In this document: positions 49,001 to 62,800 of the stretch, one piece after another
Numbering within the stretch: position 1 is the stretch's first letter
Layout of the letters: each line of letters opens with the position of its first letter
Assembly (NCBI GenBank): GCA_033063855.1
Contig: CP093829.1
Coordinates: 10,550,243 to 10,614,242 of the forward strand
Direction: 5' to 3'
DNA: 64,000 nt
Origin: Smittia aterrima
Taxonomy: Eukaryota; Arthropoda; Insecta; Diptera; Chironomidae
Notes under the pieces: model-generated
Seen by the model: the letters and a program-made list of their open reading frames with translations, nothing else
What the model was told of the DNA's origin: nothing
Databases searched by the model: none
Made by a program: the position numbers and the translations under genes

Positions 49001-51645
49001 CAATAGACATGTGGAGCTTGGGATGTGTTGTCGCCGAACTTTTTCTTGGATGGCCGCTTTACCCGGGCTCATCTGAATACGATCAAATCAGGTAATTTTT
49101 TTTAAAATAAGAAGAAAAGAATATAATTTTCATGTTTTGTTCAATTTTAAATTATTTTAGGTACATATCACAGACTCAGGGTCTACCCACCGAACACATG
49201 CTTAACAGTGCAAGCAAGACAGAAAAGTTCTTTTATCGCGACGAAGATTCGACATATCCGTTCTGGCGCTTGATTTCACCAGAAGAGAATGAAATCATGA
49301 CAAATATTAAAAGTAAAGAAGCTCGGAAGTATATCTTCAACTGTCTGGATGATATTGGTCAGGTTAATGTTCAAATGGATATCGAGAGTAGTCAGTTGTT
49401 GGCTGAAAAGATTGATCGACGTGAATTCATTGACTTATTGAAGAGAATGCTCACAATCGATCAAGAAAGACGAATTCAACCGGCACAAGCATTGCGCCAT
49501 CAGTTTACAACTTTATCGCATTTGGTAGACTACGCGCATTGCAATAATGTGAAAGCGAGCGTGCAAATGATGGAAGTGTGTCGACGAGATCCTGTTGTAC
49601 ACACAGTTCCGCAAGCAACAGCTACGTTAGTCACAAACTTTGGACCGAGCACCTCCGATAATATGACGTTCACTATAAACAATCAGTTGACAAGTCAAGT
49701 ACAGAGATTGGTTCGAGAGCGAAACCCAACAACGTATGATAATGTTTATCAGTTTTATGGGAACGTGCCTAGGAATGTAGTGCGACAATATGCAAACACT
49801 CGAGCAACCGAAGTTCTTCCTCCACAATTGAGCTTTATTTGTCCATATAATCCAATGCCAAGCCCAACAACGAAGCATGTTGTGGTAGGAAGTGGTATGC
49901 AACCATCACTTCAGGTACCTCCTCAACAATATGTAAATGTGCCGGTTCCCGTGTCTATGATGGAGCCAAATGGACAGAGAATGTTATTGACGAATGCTGT
50001 TCAGTCAACAGTTGCATGGCCACAAGGAGGAACAAGACAAGTTGCGATTGTACCATCATGGGCGCAACATGGAGCGGCTCCTCATTCACTGATCGTTGAT
50101 TCAACGCAATTCTATAACGTGGAAGAGATTTACGCTAAACAGCCGTTGAGTATTCACAAATACGAGAAGAAAGAGTCACCAGTGCATCATCTTAATGTGC
50201 CGCGTCATGAGAAAAAAGAGAATAATCAACTATCGCCTGTTAAGAAACGTGTAAAGGAAAACACTCCGCCTCACAACCCTCTTCACCAACATCAAAATAA
50301 TAACCAGATGCATCAAAATCAGCAACGATATGGTAACCATCGATCATCTTATAATAACCAAGTATCTCCACAGCAACCGTCAAACCAATATCCTAATTCT
50401 ACCGTGTACGGAGGTAATCAAAACCATAACGGACATTATGATGCAGCTCAGCATTATTCGACATCAAATAATGCTAATGCGAATGGTGGAGGAAGTAAAC
50501 AACGTCATCAGCCGCCTAAAACTCATCACCAAATGGTCAATTCTACAATAACAATCAATGACACACCCTCGCCAACATCAGTAATTTTGATATCGGACAG
50601 CGAGGACGAAGAGGATACAAATGGTCAAAACCAACAGAATGTTAAGAATTCTCGATCGTCTAATAACCCGAGCTTCTCATCGAACACCGATAGCTCAACG
50701 ACAAACTGCAATAAAAGTGAAAACCTAAGTGTTATAAGTAATGGCAACTCTCAAAATCAAGTTCAACAGAGGAAAAATGTTATCTCCTGCGTGACATTAG
50801 GCGACAGCGACAGTGAGTACCAATCTGGAGCACCAAAGCAACGCCAGAATCACCAGAATCATAACTTTAAATATGAACAACATCAACAACAAAGCCACAA
50901 GAAGCGACATCAACACAACAATAGTGCAGCAACAAATCACATGAAGCAGGAGCCAACTGAAGCTTCGGTTTTCTTGAATCAGTTTGATTACCAACCATAT
51001 GAACAACATAAACGAGGTTCATGGGGAGTTGGTCCAACAAGTTCGATAGTTCAACCACCCGTCGCACACTCACACGGACATCATTTGAATAATAAACGCG
51101 ATTCATCTGGAAGCGGATCGAATCCTGGCTCTCAACAGATAATACAACCGCCTGTGGCTCATATTAAGAACGATCTCCCTTCGGCACCAAACTCTTCTAC
51201 CTCTTTAAATACTACTCCAATTTATCATCACCATCATAATCATCATCATCGTACACAGCCTCAAACAACCCAAAACAGTACGCCATTGGGCAATTCTCCA
51301 AATGGCGTAACAACACTTTTGCAGCCACAACAAACTGAGCTATATTCACAAGCTGACCTCTATCGCCGTCCGACAGTATTTGTGTCGCAAGCTTCATATG
51401 CATACAATCCGCCACGTGTTGTACCACCCCCAGCTCACAATGGAAATAATCGTCAGGTATGATTTTATTTTATTTTTGTTTTAACCATGGTCGATCATTG
51501 AATATAATAAAAATTTTAGGTATTGCCAGCACAACCACTACCAGCCCACATTCAGTTTCCACAATATGGTCAGTTTGGAGCTCCAATAAGTCCAGGTCAT
51601 TTGGCGGGTAAAGCTTATCCCGGAAATTTGTGGTACGCCGAATGA
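46026..51645 (+). CDS. Hipk: Homeodomain-interacting protein kinase
   Basis: Nuclear DYRK-family Ser/Thr kinase that regulates transcription in Wnt, Hippo, Notch and stress pathways. Exons 46026-46332, 47726-47763, 47885-48121, 48273-48593, 48722-48822, 48882-49091, 49161-51456 and 51520-51645 join in phase to 1211 residues. The N-terminal part is low complexity. YQLVQHEVLYSQSSQYE leads into the kinase domain: LGRGTFGQVV (P-loop), VAIKILK (lysine), LIHADLKPENIML (catalytic loop), VIDFGSASHV (DFG), and QSRYYRAPEIILG (activation-loop Tyr), ending near MLTIDQERRIQPAQALRHQF. The long tail is rich in Gln, Asn, His and Ser. It contains a SUMO-interaction-like motif, VILISDSEDEE (about 50581-50612), a second VTLGDSDSEY, and His runs near 51220-51255. 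The last exon ends GKAYPGNLWYAE. Confidence 0.95.
46333..47725 (+). other. Hipk intron 1
   Basis: A 1.4 kb intron. A 106-codon open frame on the - strand (47216-47536) lies here without recognisable features, and I regard it as chance. Nothing else is seen. Confidence 0.5.
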
Positions 51646-54600
51646 AATCCCAAATCAGATTGCATTTATTAATTTGATGGTCTTGGATTTGTTTTTTAGA
51701 ATTTAAAATAACATTTGAGCATAATTCAAAAACATAATTCAAATACAAATGAAGAATTAATGTCTTTAACTTTATGAGCTCACAAAGTTTGGTAAAATAA
51801 TCATTTATTACTTTAGATGAGAGTACAATACAAGCTATAAAAGAAAATGAAGAAAAAAAAAACTATTAGAAATATAAAACATAATCTCTTTACTATTTGA
51901 AAAATTGTGAAAGCATTTCGCTAATGATTTCTTACTAAAAAAATGTGAATGTCGCTTTTGAAATTGTTCGAAGTTCACATGAATGGCATTTAGGAAAAAA
52001 AAAGTTTTTTAAAAAACTCTTCCATCGTCATATTAAAAATTATTTTTTCAGTCCATAAGTAAATGAAAATCACAAAAAATATGACCTTCTGGCAGAGTGG
52101 CCACAATTTCTTGAATATTCTCATCGTAATATTTCCTTCCTTATCTCTCGCTGTTGGTTAATGGTTTAAACGATCTTCATGTGAAAATAATAACTCTTAG
52201 CTTACAATGTGTTTGCTCTTTGCATCACACTTTTGCTTTCAATAAAAGAAAGTTGGAAAAATATTTTATGATTTCCAATTGATGTTTCACTTCAGGTTAG
52301 AAATTCGAAAAAAAAAATCCTTATGACGACGAAGAAGAAGTTTTACGTAAAATATTTATCATAACATTTGTCTCTTATTTCTCGCGATGTTTTAATTATT
52401 TGTTTGAAACTTAAATTTAAGTAACATGTTTACACAAGCTAACAATACCATAATGAATATTATAGAAGACCAATTAACTTGCTTTTTTATTTAAATTGAT
52501 GATTGTCTTAATTATTATTTTTTTATTAAAATGAACGGGATTAGTATATTCGTATCACAACTTCGGAATTAAAGGCTTTATTTTCTTATATAACAGGGCT
52601 TTTTTTCTGAAGCAATCGACAATTGACTGAAGCTTAATTAAAAGTTACACATTAGAATTCGGTCGGATTCCCTTGGATAAAAAAAAACAATTAGCAAAAG
52701 TTGGATTCAAGAGGATATTTTCTATTTTCAAACTAAATAGATTTCAGTGAAATTTAGAAACAACAAATATGTACCTATATGGATTAAAATAATTTGAATA
52801 CATCAAGAAGGATTCTTTGATAAATATATGAAATTATGCCTTAAACTGAATAAAAACAAATTTATGATATAGTGGGTTTAGTGATTTAGAGTTTAACTAA
52901 ATATATTCAAAACTATAAATGTGTAATTGTATTCGTCAATATTAAAAAACAATTACAAGAGCTGCGACGATGCCTGATTTTAAGTTACTAATCGTATGCT
53001 GGTTTGAAGAGACAAAAAATAACACAAAAATATAAAGAATGAGTTTGTACAACTTTCGTGTGTGAGAAAGTGAAATTTTGTATCGAAAATTATAATCAAA
53101 ACCAATCCTAATCGTAGAATATTGAGACAACTAGGTGTAATTTCAAGAACCACTTAAATGTTAAAAAAGAATATTTAAAGATGAATCACTTCACTGGACA
53201 AGAAAGCATACTTTAAGTTCATTGAAATATATTTTTATAAGATTGTCTCAAAAGAAATAAATTCAAAGCACCAGGAATTTGTTTTTTTGCAAAAGAAAAA
53301 AGTTCGTCACGTTCATAGAGTTCACAATGATTAAGTACATTTGGATAATATAGAATTTGGCAAACTTAGTGAATGAGAGATTCAAAAGAAAATTAGCAGT
53401 TAGCATGAAATATATTTTATGGCCTATAAAATTGATGTGATTTCAAAAATATCTTGATAATAACCTAACGAGTTTCCAACCATTTTAAAATAAGCTTTAA
53501 AGCTATAGAGTTTGTGAAGAAATAACAAATTTTTATGCCACGATTCACAAGAGAGGAAAAACCCAGAGACTGTATTTCTTACACAGAAACAATTTTTCTA
53601 AAAGTAATTAAAGGTTTTTAATCCGTAAAATTTATATGAAACTTGCAAATGATACATAATGATGAATAATTTGGGATAGAATGAAACTTAGAGATGCACG
53701 AATATTCAAAGGTTTTTAAATATCACCGCAAATCTTTGTTCATCCAAAGTCATATCTCCTTATTCTTACAACTAGAATCTTAGACTTTTTTGATTGAAAC
53801 TAATTATTTTCATTTATATTCCTTCAATTGCAATTACAATTGAAAATAAGATAACGTTGAAATTTCACATAAGTAACAAAACTTTAATGGTCGGTTGCTA
53901 AAACAAAAAAGAAGTAAAGTAAAATAAGGAAAAAATAATTTCAAACTTCTAGCGACGTAAAATATTTTAGTTCTACATTATTGGAAAAGTTATCAGGCAC
54001 GTAGGTCTTACTTAAAGCAGAAGATATTCATTAATATTAACTTGTGTATTTGATATTTTGAAAGCTCTTTAAATGATTTATATTCACGATTTATATTTTC
54101 TTATCAAACAAATAATATTAAAATATTTTTTCCGTAGAAATCAACATTAAATAATCAAGTTTCTCGCCTTAGTTTCTATTCTTGTATCAAACTTGGAGGT
54201 TTAATTTGGGGTGATTTTGTAGAGTTGATATGATAAATAAAAAAGTATGAAAAATTAACAGTCCAAGCAAGTCAAAAGATTCTATAATGAATGTGAACAG
54301 GATGTTTTAAACAGAAAAAAAATAAAAATTAATGTTGGTAAAAATCATAAAATTAGGTATAATGGCTGTTTTATATTCACATAAAAATGAACACTCGAAA
54401 ATAATGTAAATTAACTAATAAAACATAATATTAAAAAATATATAGTGTTTATTATTTTTAGAAACAGAATCTAAATGTTTTTTTCAGTCGTCGATAACTG
54501 TCAACGTTTCAAGGAGTTAAGGAGAAAAGCTCTATGCATTTTCCCAGAATGGAATGAAAAATTTATTTGCGACTTCCAGTGAGAAGCTTTTCCATTTTCC

Positions 54601-56853
54601 TGATTCGTGTGATTTTTATCTCATCACGATAAGGACTGTGTCCTCGATATTTTAAATCTTTTCGCGAGGAAATTGCAAGAATTAAAGGGTAAAAACATAA
54701 GATAATTCAATAAAAGAGTGTTCAAATGTAAGTGAAGTTAAATTTAAACACAATATCGATAGAAGTGATTGTAAAATTCAATGAAAACATTTCTTCCTTT
54801 TCGACGACGTCGTGCAATTTTTGTGTGTATGTGTGAAAAAATTCTCTTTGAGTCAAATTCCAGCGATTAACACGGAATCTTTCACTTGGAAACTTTGGGC
54901 GGGGTGCTTATTGTAAAAAATTTCCTAGCAGTATTGTGTGAAAATTGTGAGACTGATAACTCTCAAGAGTTGAGTGAAGTGATTTCTACACATGACGAAA
55001 GCTTAGGCATAAATAAAATCTCATATAAGTGCGGACTAAAAGGCTTTTATTAAAAGCTATCGTAAAGAAATTACCTTCGATGTGTTTCAAAATCAAGAAT
55101 AAAGAAAATTTTATTTTGATTGAGGATAAAGTTCATTGAATTGCTCTGTGGTATTGATATTTTAAAGTAAATACGATAATTCCTGATTCCTGAAAAATAA
55201 CCACAGAGTGGATTTATTAAATAGAATTGTGGTCGGAAATTGCTTTCTTTTGTCCTCTGCTTTGAAAAGAAGGAATAAAAACTTGAAGCCAATCTTAGTT
55301 CAACTAAAAGTTTAGAGTTTTCACATAAAATTTGAAGAGTATATTCTTCTCGTTTTCTTTGAGATGATTTTCTCAACCCTTCTTCAGAAATAGCAAAATT
55401 GCTTTACGGGCGATGTTACGAAAAGGAACGTAGCAATTCTAAGATAAATTTTTAAGTGACTCTAATTCGTAGTGACCTGGACATAAAAAGATTTAAAATT
55501 ATGTAGAAAAATTTCATTTGAGAGACTGGTCACAAAAAAAAATACTCTGGTACCTAATTATTCATGTCTTCATTAAATAAAGCTCGCTCGTTTCACTGAC
55601 ATAAATAAAGCAATTTTGGTTTTTGCTGATACTGGAAAGTCCATGATGATGAAGCTTCGAGGATATTATGATGATCATAAAGAGCTAAATTGAGTGACAA
55701 CTTTTCCTTTATTTTATTAAGCTTTGATGATTTCATGCAGCAAAGAATTGAAAAGATCAGTATAAGGAGACAAATTGTTTTGCAAAATTCAATTCATCGA
55801 CTTGCTTTTCGAAAAGAAAAAAATATATTTAAAGTCCAGACTCGACTTGCTATTTGTGTTAGTGAGAATATTTCAATGAGAAAGCTTTACAGAAATCGTT
55901 TCCATTTTCCAACTCTCTCTGACTATCGTAATATTTAAAGAATTATTGGAAAGTTCGTGATCTTTTTGTTTAAGATGAAAAAAAACTTTTAAATATTTTT
56001 AAATTAAAAGCAATTTCAGCAACGTAAAGCTTGTGCGTTCAGTTAAATTACGTCGCTTTTTCTCTCTCTTTAGTCACAAAATTACCCGACTTGATGTTAC
56101 TGACATTCTCTCTGTCTTAGCGTTTCTGTGCGGTTATTTAGTAAAGCTTCAAAAGAGAAACAGTGATTGAAGCAAGTCGATGTCAAAATTTAATTTCATT
56201 AATTTTAAAATTTATACGGTGCTCGTACTTTTTAAAAATAAATGAATATTCTATGTCCACGTATTTAGAAAATTGGTTTTCAAAATAATACGAGTATATT
56301 AATAAATTCCGAAACCGGTTTTTGATGAAATTTAGTAGAATATCGAGTTTACGACGTAAAACAGTTGATTATTTAATGACATATGAAAATATCTACATCC
56401 GAATTATCACTGTTGATTTCATTGTTTGATCTCAGAAGTGTTGCAATAAGTCGCAAATTGTTTCATAGCAAATTAATGCTCCACTGACTTTTGAAGTTGT
56501 AGAAATGTTTCAAATAATATAACAACGTTGATTCATCGTTCTCTCTTTAACATCGGATTTTAATCGTTTCAGATATGTGACCGTCGAAAGTTTATAAACA
56601 TACCAGAGCGACAGTTTAAGTGAAATATTATAAAGACAAAAACTTATTTGTAGACACAAATTCACGTAAAATCCTCAGAAGAACAGTTCAAAAGTACTGC
56701 TGAGTGATAAGAGTGAATTGTATGTAATACTTGTTTTATTGAACAAAGAGCTGTAAAAACAATCTTAACAACGTGTAACAGAGATAAATGAGAATAAAAC
56801 TTAATTCAGAGGTGACAGCAGCACATTTTTGTAATTAGGATAGTTTCAACAAC
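51646..56853. other. Hipk 3' flank and Glut1 upstream region
   Basis: 5.2 kb of AT-rich sequence without a supportable gene. Its left part probably contains a long Hipk 3' UTR, and its right part the Glut1 promoter and 5' UTR. Many AATAAA-like hexamers make the real poly(A) site unclear. Open frames of 101 (55071-55376, -) and 82 codons (55690-55938, +) have no recognisable domain. Confidence 0.5.
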
Positions 56854-59800
56854 ATGGCTGCTCTAGGAATTGAGGTAAGTTTAAATAACAAAGTTAAGTA
56901 ATTCAAATACGGTGAAAACAATACCAAATGGATTTTTCTTGTTTTACTATCGGGCTTATCTCAGCTGGCTGAAGTTTCATGTCAGCTGCAAATGAGCCAC
57001 CGATGACCTCATCTTCATCTTCAAATTCCAACGGCCTAGAGCCTCAACTACCTCCTTTATTGCCACCATTGCGCTCGACTCAGCACATTCTACAAACGCT
57101 ATCAGTGTTTCCAGGTGCTAAAAATATAAAATATTCTTGAAAAATGGTTTTATTTTTATCAGTTAAGGTCAAAAGCGAATTTTGTTGATCAAAAGTATAA
57201 TTTGTCAATTGAAGTGTTTTTAGTTTAAATTTTTATTTGAAACATTTTATATGATTTGAAGACCTTTATAGTGAGTTTTAATTTATTTTAACTTTAAATC
57301 CATAATATAAATTATTTTTACCTTTACAATCAGCCGTATCAGGATTAAACGGAGAAGTTACATATGATTATGTTTTCGGCGAACCGAGGTCAGCTGTTTC
57401 AACACTCAAGCTGACGTCGCCTCCAGGTAATTTTTGCTTTTGGTAACATTTTTCGAAAAGCTCATTTTAATTTATTATTCTAATATATTTTCTAATATAG
57501 TTCGATTGCGTCCTGATTGTAAATTTTGTAAGTTTCAAAGAAATAAGCAACAAAACTAAAACATTAAGATTTGTTTCCTTCAACCACGATAGACACGCAA
57601 CAGAGATTTAGTGGAAGTTTAGACGATGGGAGAACAGTATCAGCACAATCGCACGTTCATTATCAACTACCGCGAACATCTCCTGGAAACTCAATAAAGC
57701 ACAAACGATGTTTAATTAATGGTGGAGGTTCCAGAACGTCATTAAGGAGTAACGATGATGAAGACACATTGCGACAAATGCTTGATGAGTGAGTTTCATT
57801 TTAAACATGCATTTTTAGACATTAATGACTTATATATTATCATAGCTTGCAAAAGCAAGTCACCATTATGAGTATGAACTTGTCTGTAAAGTTAGACGAA
57901 TTGCAAAGAGGTGACAGACACATGGAGACATCAGTAGCATTGTGCGAAATTCGCACACAGCTCCAAGAGCTAACCAAATCAGTTGAAAGCTGCCAAAGTG
58001 AAGTTTCAGAAGTAAAAATTGATTTTCTCAACAAAAGGACTTCTCTTAAATGTTATTTTTATTTAGGTTAAAAGGGATATGGTTATGATTAAACATGAAT
58101 TGGACACAGTTCAACAGGTTAAAGAAGAAATTGAAGAACTTCGCGAATATGTTGACCGCTTAGAGGAGCACACACAGAGAAGAAAGCTTCGTTTATTAGA
58201 ACAAGTTTGTGAACATTTTTAATGAAAACAGATAATAAATTTTTGTTTTGTTGTTAATTTGGTAGCTTATTGTTTTTTAAATCAGTGTTTTTAAAACTAA
58301 ACCTTAAGCAATAAGAAATTTAACACAACTATTATTCTATTTCATTGACAGGGCTTAACATTTTTCTTATCATACTCGATATTTGCTGCTGTCTTGGGCA
58401 TGCTTCAGTTTGGGTACAATACTGGAGTCATAAATGCACCGGAAATAAATATAGAAAACTTCATGAAAGATGTTTACAAGGATCGATATGGCGAAGATAT
58501 CAGTGAAGAATTCATTCAGCAATTGTATTCTGTGGCTGTGTCAATATTCGCAATTGGTGGCATGTTGGGAGGATTCAGTGGCGGTTGGATAGCGAATCGA
58601 TTCGGAAGAAAGGGAGGACTTCTTTTGAATAACGTGTTAGGCATTGCTGGAGCATGTCTTATGGGATCTACAAAGATTGTCAATTCATATGAGATGCTCT
58701 TCTTAGGGCGATTTATCATTGGCGTTAATTGCGGTATGTGATCATGAGTGATTCAATTTGACGAAGAATTATTTGTCTTTTCTTTTGAAGGCTTGAATAC
58801 TTCGCTTGTTCCAATGTATATTTCTGAAATTGCGCCGTTGAATCTTCGAGGTGGTCTGGGAACTGTTAATCAATTGGCTGTGACAATAGGCTTACTACTC
58901 TCTCAAGTGCTTGGCATTGAGCAAATATTAGGAACAAACGATGGATGGCCAGTATTATTAGGTTTAGCAATATGTCCAGCTATTCTGCAGTTGATATTAT
59001 TGCCAATTTGTCCAGAGTCGCCGCGATATTTGTTGATCACAAAGCAATGGGAGGAAGAAGCACGAAAAGGTTGATTGAAGTACATTGGAAGTCATGAAGG
59101 AACTAATAATATAAAATTTTATCTTAGCGCTAAGGCGATTACGCGCATCTAATCAAGTGGAAGAGGATATCGAAGAGATGCGAGCAGAAGAGCGAGCACA
59201 GCAATCAGAAAGCAGTATTTCCATTATGGAATTATTATTTTCGCCAACATTGCGAGCTCCTCTTATAATCGGAATCGTAATGCAGTTAAGCCAACAACTC
59301 AGTGGAATCAATGCTGTAAGTATTTGTTCTTGAGATTTAAAACTAAAAATTATTTTGTTGTCTTCCTCTCTTAGGTATTTTATTATTCCACTTCACTCTT
59401 CATAAGTTCAGGCTTATCAGAAGAGAGCGCAAAGTTTGCCACAATAGGAATCGGTTGCATCATGGTAAGCCATTTGTCATTTCTCGATTCAGAACTAAAA
59501 AAAAAATCTCTTTTCTTTTCTCTCAGGTTTTGATGACTTTAGTATCCATTCCGTTAATGGACAAAACAGGACGAAGAACACTTCACTTGTATGGCCTCGG
59601 TGGAATGTTCATATTTTCAATCTTCATAACTATCTCGTTCCTTATAAAGGCAAGTTGGTTTTATTCAGCCTTAAAATATTTAAGGCTTTGTTCTTCCGGC
59701 ATTTTCAAATCAGAATTTATTCTGATGATGATGGTTGGGGGAAATAATTTGTTGTTTGCATCGTAAATAGAAATTAGAATGTGTAGTAGAACTTTTTTAA

Positions 59801-62800
59801 TGTAGTATTTCTTGTATTTCGATGTTTTGATGGTTTCAAATGGGAAATGTGATATCTAAATCTCTCGTTTAAGCATGTCATTGAGAATCGAAACATTTAC
59901 GTCGATAGAAATTATTGTCATGGGATTATTTCTCGAAGATATCGGGTTTATAATATTTTAAGTAGTCCGTTCGTTCCTTTTTACGTGATTACAACACACT
60001 ATTCTTGCATTCGTAGAACAATTTCGCGTTATAGTAGCTGTAAGTTTGAAATCTATTTAGATTTTTGTCTTGTGCATTTATTGATTTACCTTTTGTTTTT
60101 CAATCTGTTGTCGCTGGTCATAGCATCATGTCATAGCATCACTAAGAGTGATATAAAGCTTGAATTGGTAGAATATTTGCAAAGCTTTGGCACTACAAAT
60201 TTCGCCGCATGCGAATATAGTAAATATTTTTATTCGTTTTCAAAAGCATGATAGACGAAATAAATGTTAGAAAAAAAAACTTGAGGCTTAAATGACCATG
60301 ATTTAAGCACTAAAAAGTGCTTTCTTCAATAGGAAAATTTGTTACAATCCTTGCTCAATTACGCCTCGATTACAGTTGAAGATATCGTTCATAGACAAAA
60401 ACCTTTAAGAATGCAAAGTTATGAACGTCTTCCTCAACCGTAATCTAAAGTCCCTGGTCTTTGCCCTCTTATAAAAGCAAAATTATTTCTCGAAATTAAA
60501 GGCTTCTCTCCCCCAAATTCACATTGTGACCACATAAAAAGTACTCACAAAATTTTAATTATTAGATTTGATTTATTTTATTTGTTGAATTTTCCCGGAT
60601 TGAAAAGTCAAACCACCGAACTTGACCAAAAGCATTAATAACAATTGGTGAATTAAAACAAACAGATTCCAGCTCAAAACAAACTTGAAAGCTGAATTTT
60701 TTTTTATGAAATCACAATAAAAACTGCGACAAGACAACAGTTTGCTCACTTCTCCCCGATTTACAAATCAAGGGAAATTGACAAAGAGATTTCTAAAATT
60801 ATCTAGATAAATTTTAAAATATTTTTCAATGCAAATCAAATTACCGCATTAGCACATTTATTAAAATAGAACACAGACTTTAAACACTTTTAAAAGGCTT
60901 GTCGAAACTAAAATCATGAACACATAATACAGAAAATGCAATGAAAGCTTTTACACATATCTGTAAAAAAACATGCTGCTGCATTTACAAACCGCTGCGT
61001 CGATAAGTCTACACAACAAGTGGTTTATGATAAACAAATATCTCCTAATCATAGAATGTTCGCTAACAGGTCTGCTAGTTCAAAGCGCCGAAATTAAAAA
61101 GATAAAGATAAAATTTTCTCTTTAAAACACAAATCTAAAAACTCAACTAAGAAACAAGTCGTCTTTTCATATTGGGGTCTCTTAGAGTTTTTAATTAAAT
61201 TAAATATAATTTTAATGTTTCTATATGCAACCACCGGAAGCAAGTGACCTAATATAAGAAAATTTATGGTGATGGGATTATTGTCTTTGGTTTTCTCTCG
61301 AAAATATGGTAGGCCAAAGTGATAACAAAGTTTTGTCATCACTGAGATTTTTCTTGCGTTGTTTGTTTAGTTTTCCTAATTTTCTCACAATTTTTATCCG
61401 AAGAAGTAAGGAAATCGAAACCACACAAAAACACAAAAGAAAATTAATAGCCTCTAATATTCGAGAAATGACAGGTTCTTACAAAAAAGTATAGGAGTTC
61501 TTTGGTTTCGTTCAGGAATTCATTGAATGGATGAGCTATTTGTCGGTGGTCTCCACACTGGCCTTTGTGGTATTCTTTGCTGTTGGCCCTGGTTCCATTC
61601 CTTGGATGATTACGGCAGAGCTCTTTTCACAAGGTCCTCGTCCTACTGCAATGGCGATAGCAGTTTTAGTCAATTGGATGGCAAACTTTGCTGTGGGAAT
61701 TGGATTCCCTATTCTCAAGGTACATAAAGGAGAGAAAAAAGAAGAAAAAAGTTATCTAATCGGAGTTAATTTCAGACGGCACTGGAGAATTATACCTTCC
61801 TGCCATTTAGTGGACTTCTAGCAATATTTTGGATATTTACTTATAAGAAAGTTCCAGAAACGAAAAACAAAACATTTGAAGAAATTTTAGCTCTATTTAG
61901 ACATGGAAATGGAAGGTAATGCAGGTTTTGATGAATGTTTTTTTATTCGATTCTTTTCAATATTAATAAAATATCAAATAGATAAAGAAGAATGTTATAA
62001 CAATTAAATTCTTTACTTCCTTCTCTTAATGCATCCCAAAGATCACTTCGTGAAAGTCGACTTTATGGGTAAGAATATTTTGTCTTTCTTCACATAACTC
62101 ACTTTTAGTCAAGTTTAAGTTATGGTTTCTACTCTTTGAGCTATTATTTTCCCCTCAAGATTTAGTTAGACAGATCAACATACAGCATGGCCATATTTTT
62201 ACTGATTTATTATTATTTATAACGACAAAATAATCGATGCTTCTGGAATGACAGCAATCAAAATCATATTAGTCCACATCAGAGCTTATTTAGCTGTTGA
62301 TGATATGCCGGAACTTCTTGTTCAATCTTTTATGCATTAATCTCAATATATTCTGAATGATATTTAAAGTCAAGTTTAGCCACCCGTTTTTTGAATGAGC
62401 ATCGTACAAAATAGTAAATTCAATTAACAAACGCTTTCGGACTTTCTTCACAGTCCTTTGGCGTGATCTGGTTTTTAACATCACAATTCAAAGCGGATTC
62501 TCGCTTGCTTACTTAGCAACCAAATGCAGCTCAAAGATTTTATTTCACTTGCAAACAAATATTCGGAATTTTCAATTTTTTTCAAACATCTCTCGACAAA
62601 CATGAAGAAGTACTTTCAATACGGATCAAATTTTTAATCGTCTGGTTTAATTTCCCTTCAAAGATTTTTCTAAATGTTCCCAAAACCAATTTTTAGAATC
62701 CTTTTTTAACAATCTTTTACTTTTTTCCAAAATGCAATTCAAATTTCATTAGATTAAACTATAAAAATCCATAATCGTTGAGTGATTGGTCGCTTTTCAG

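Noticed and set aside
59455..59766. Separate small membrane gene inside Glut1
   Set aside because: It is the Glut1 exon 59527-59649 plus read-through into flanking introns; the conserved protein continues at 61516 across a GC-AG intron.
61527..61727. Alternative frame over Glut1 exon 61516-61719
   Set aside because: Out-of-frame shadow of the conserved helix 9-10 exon.
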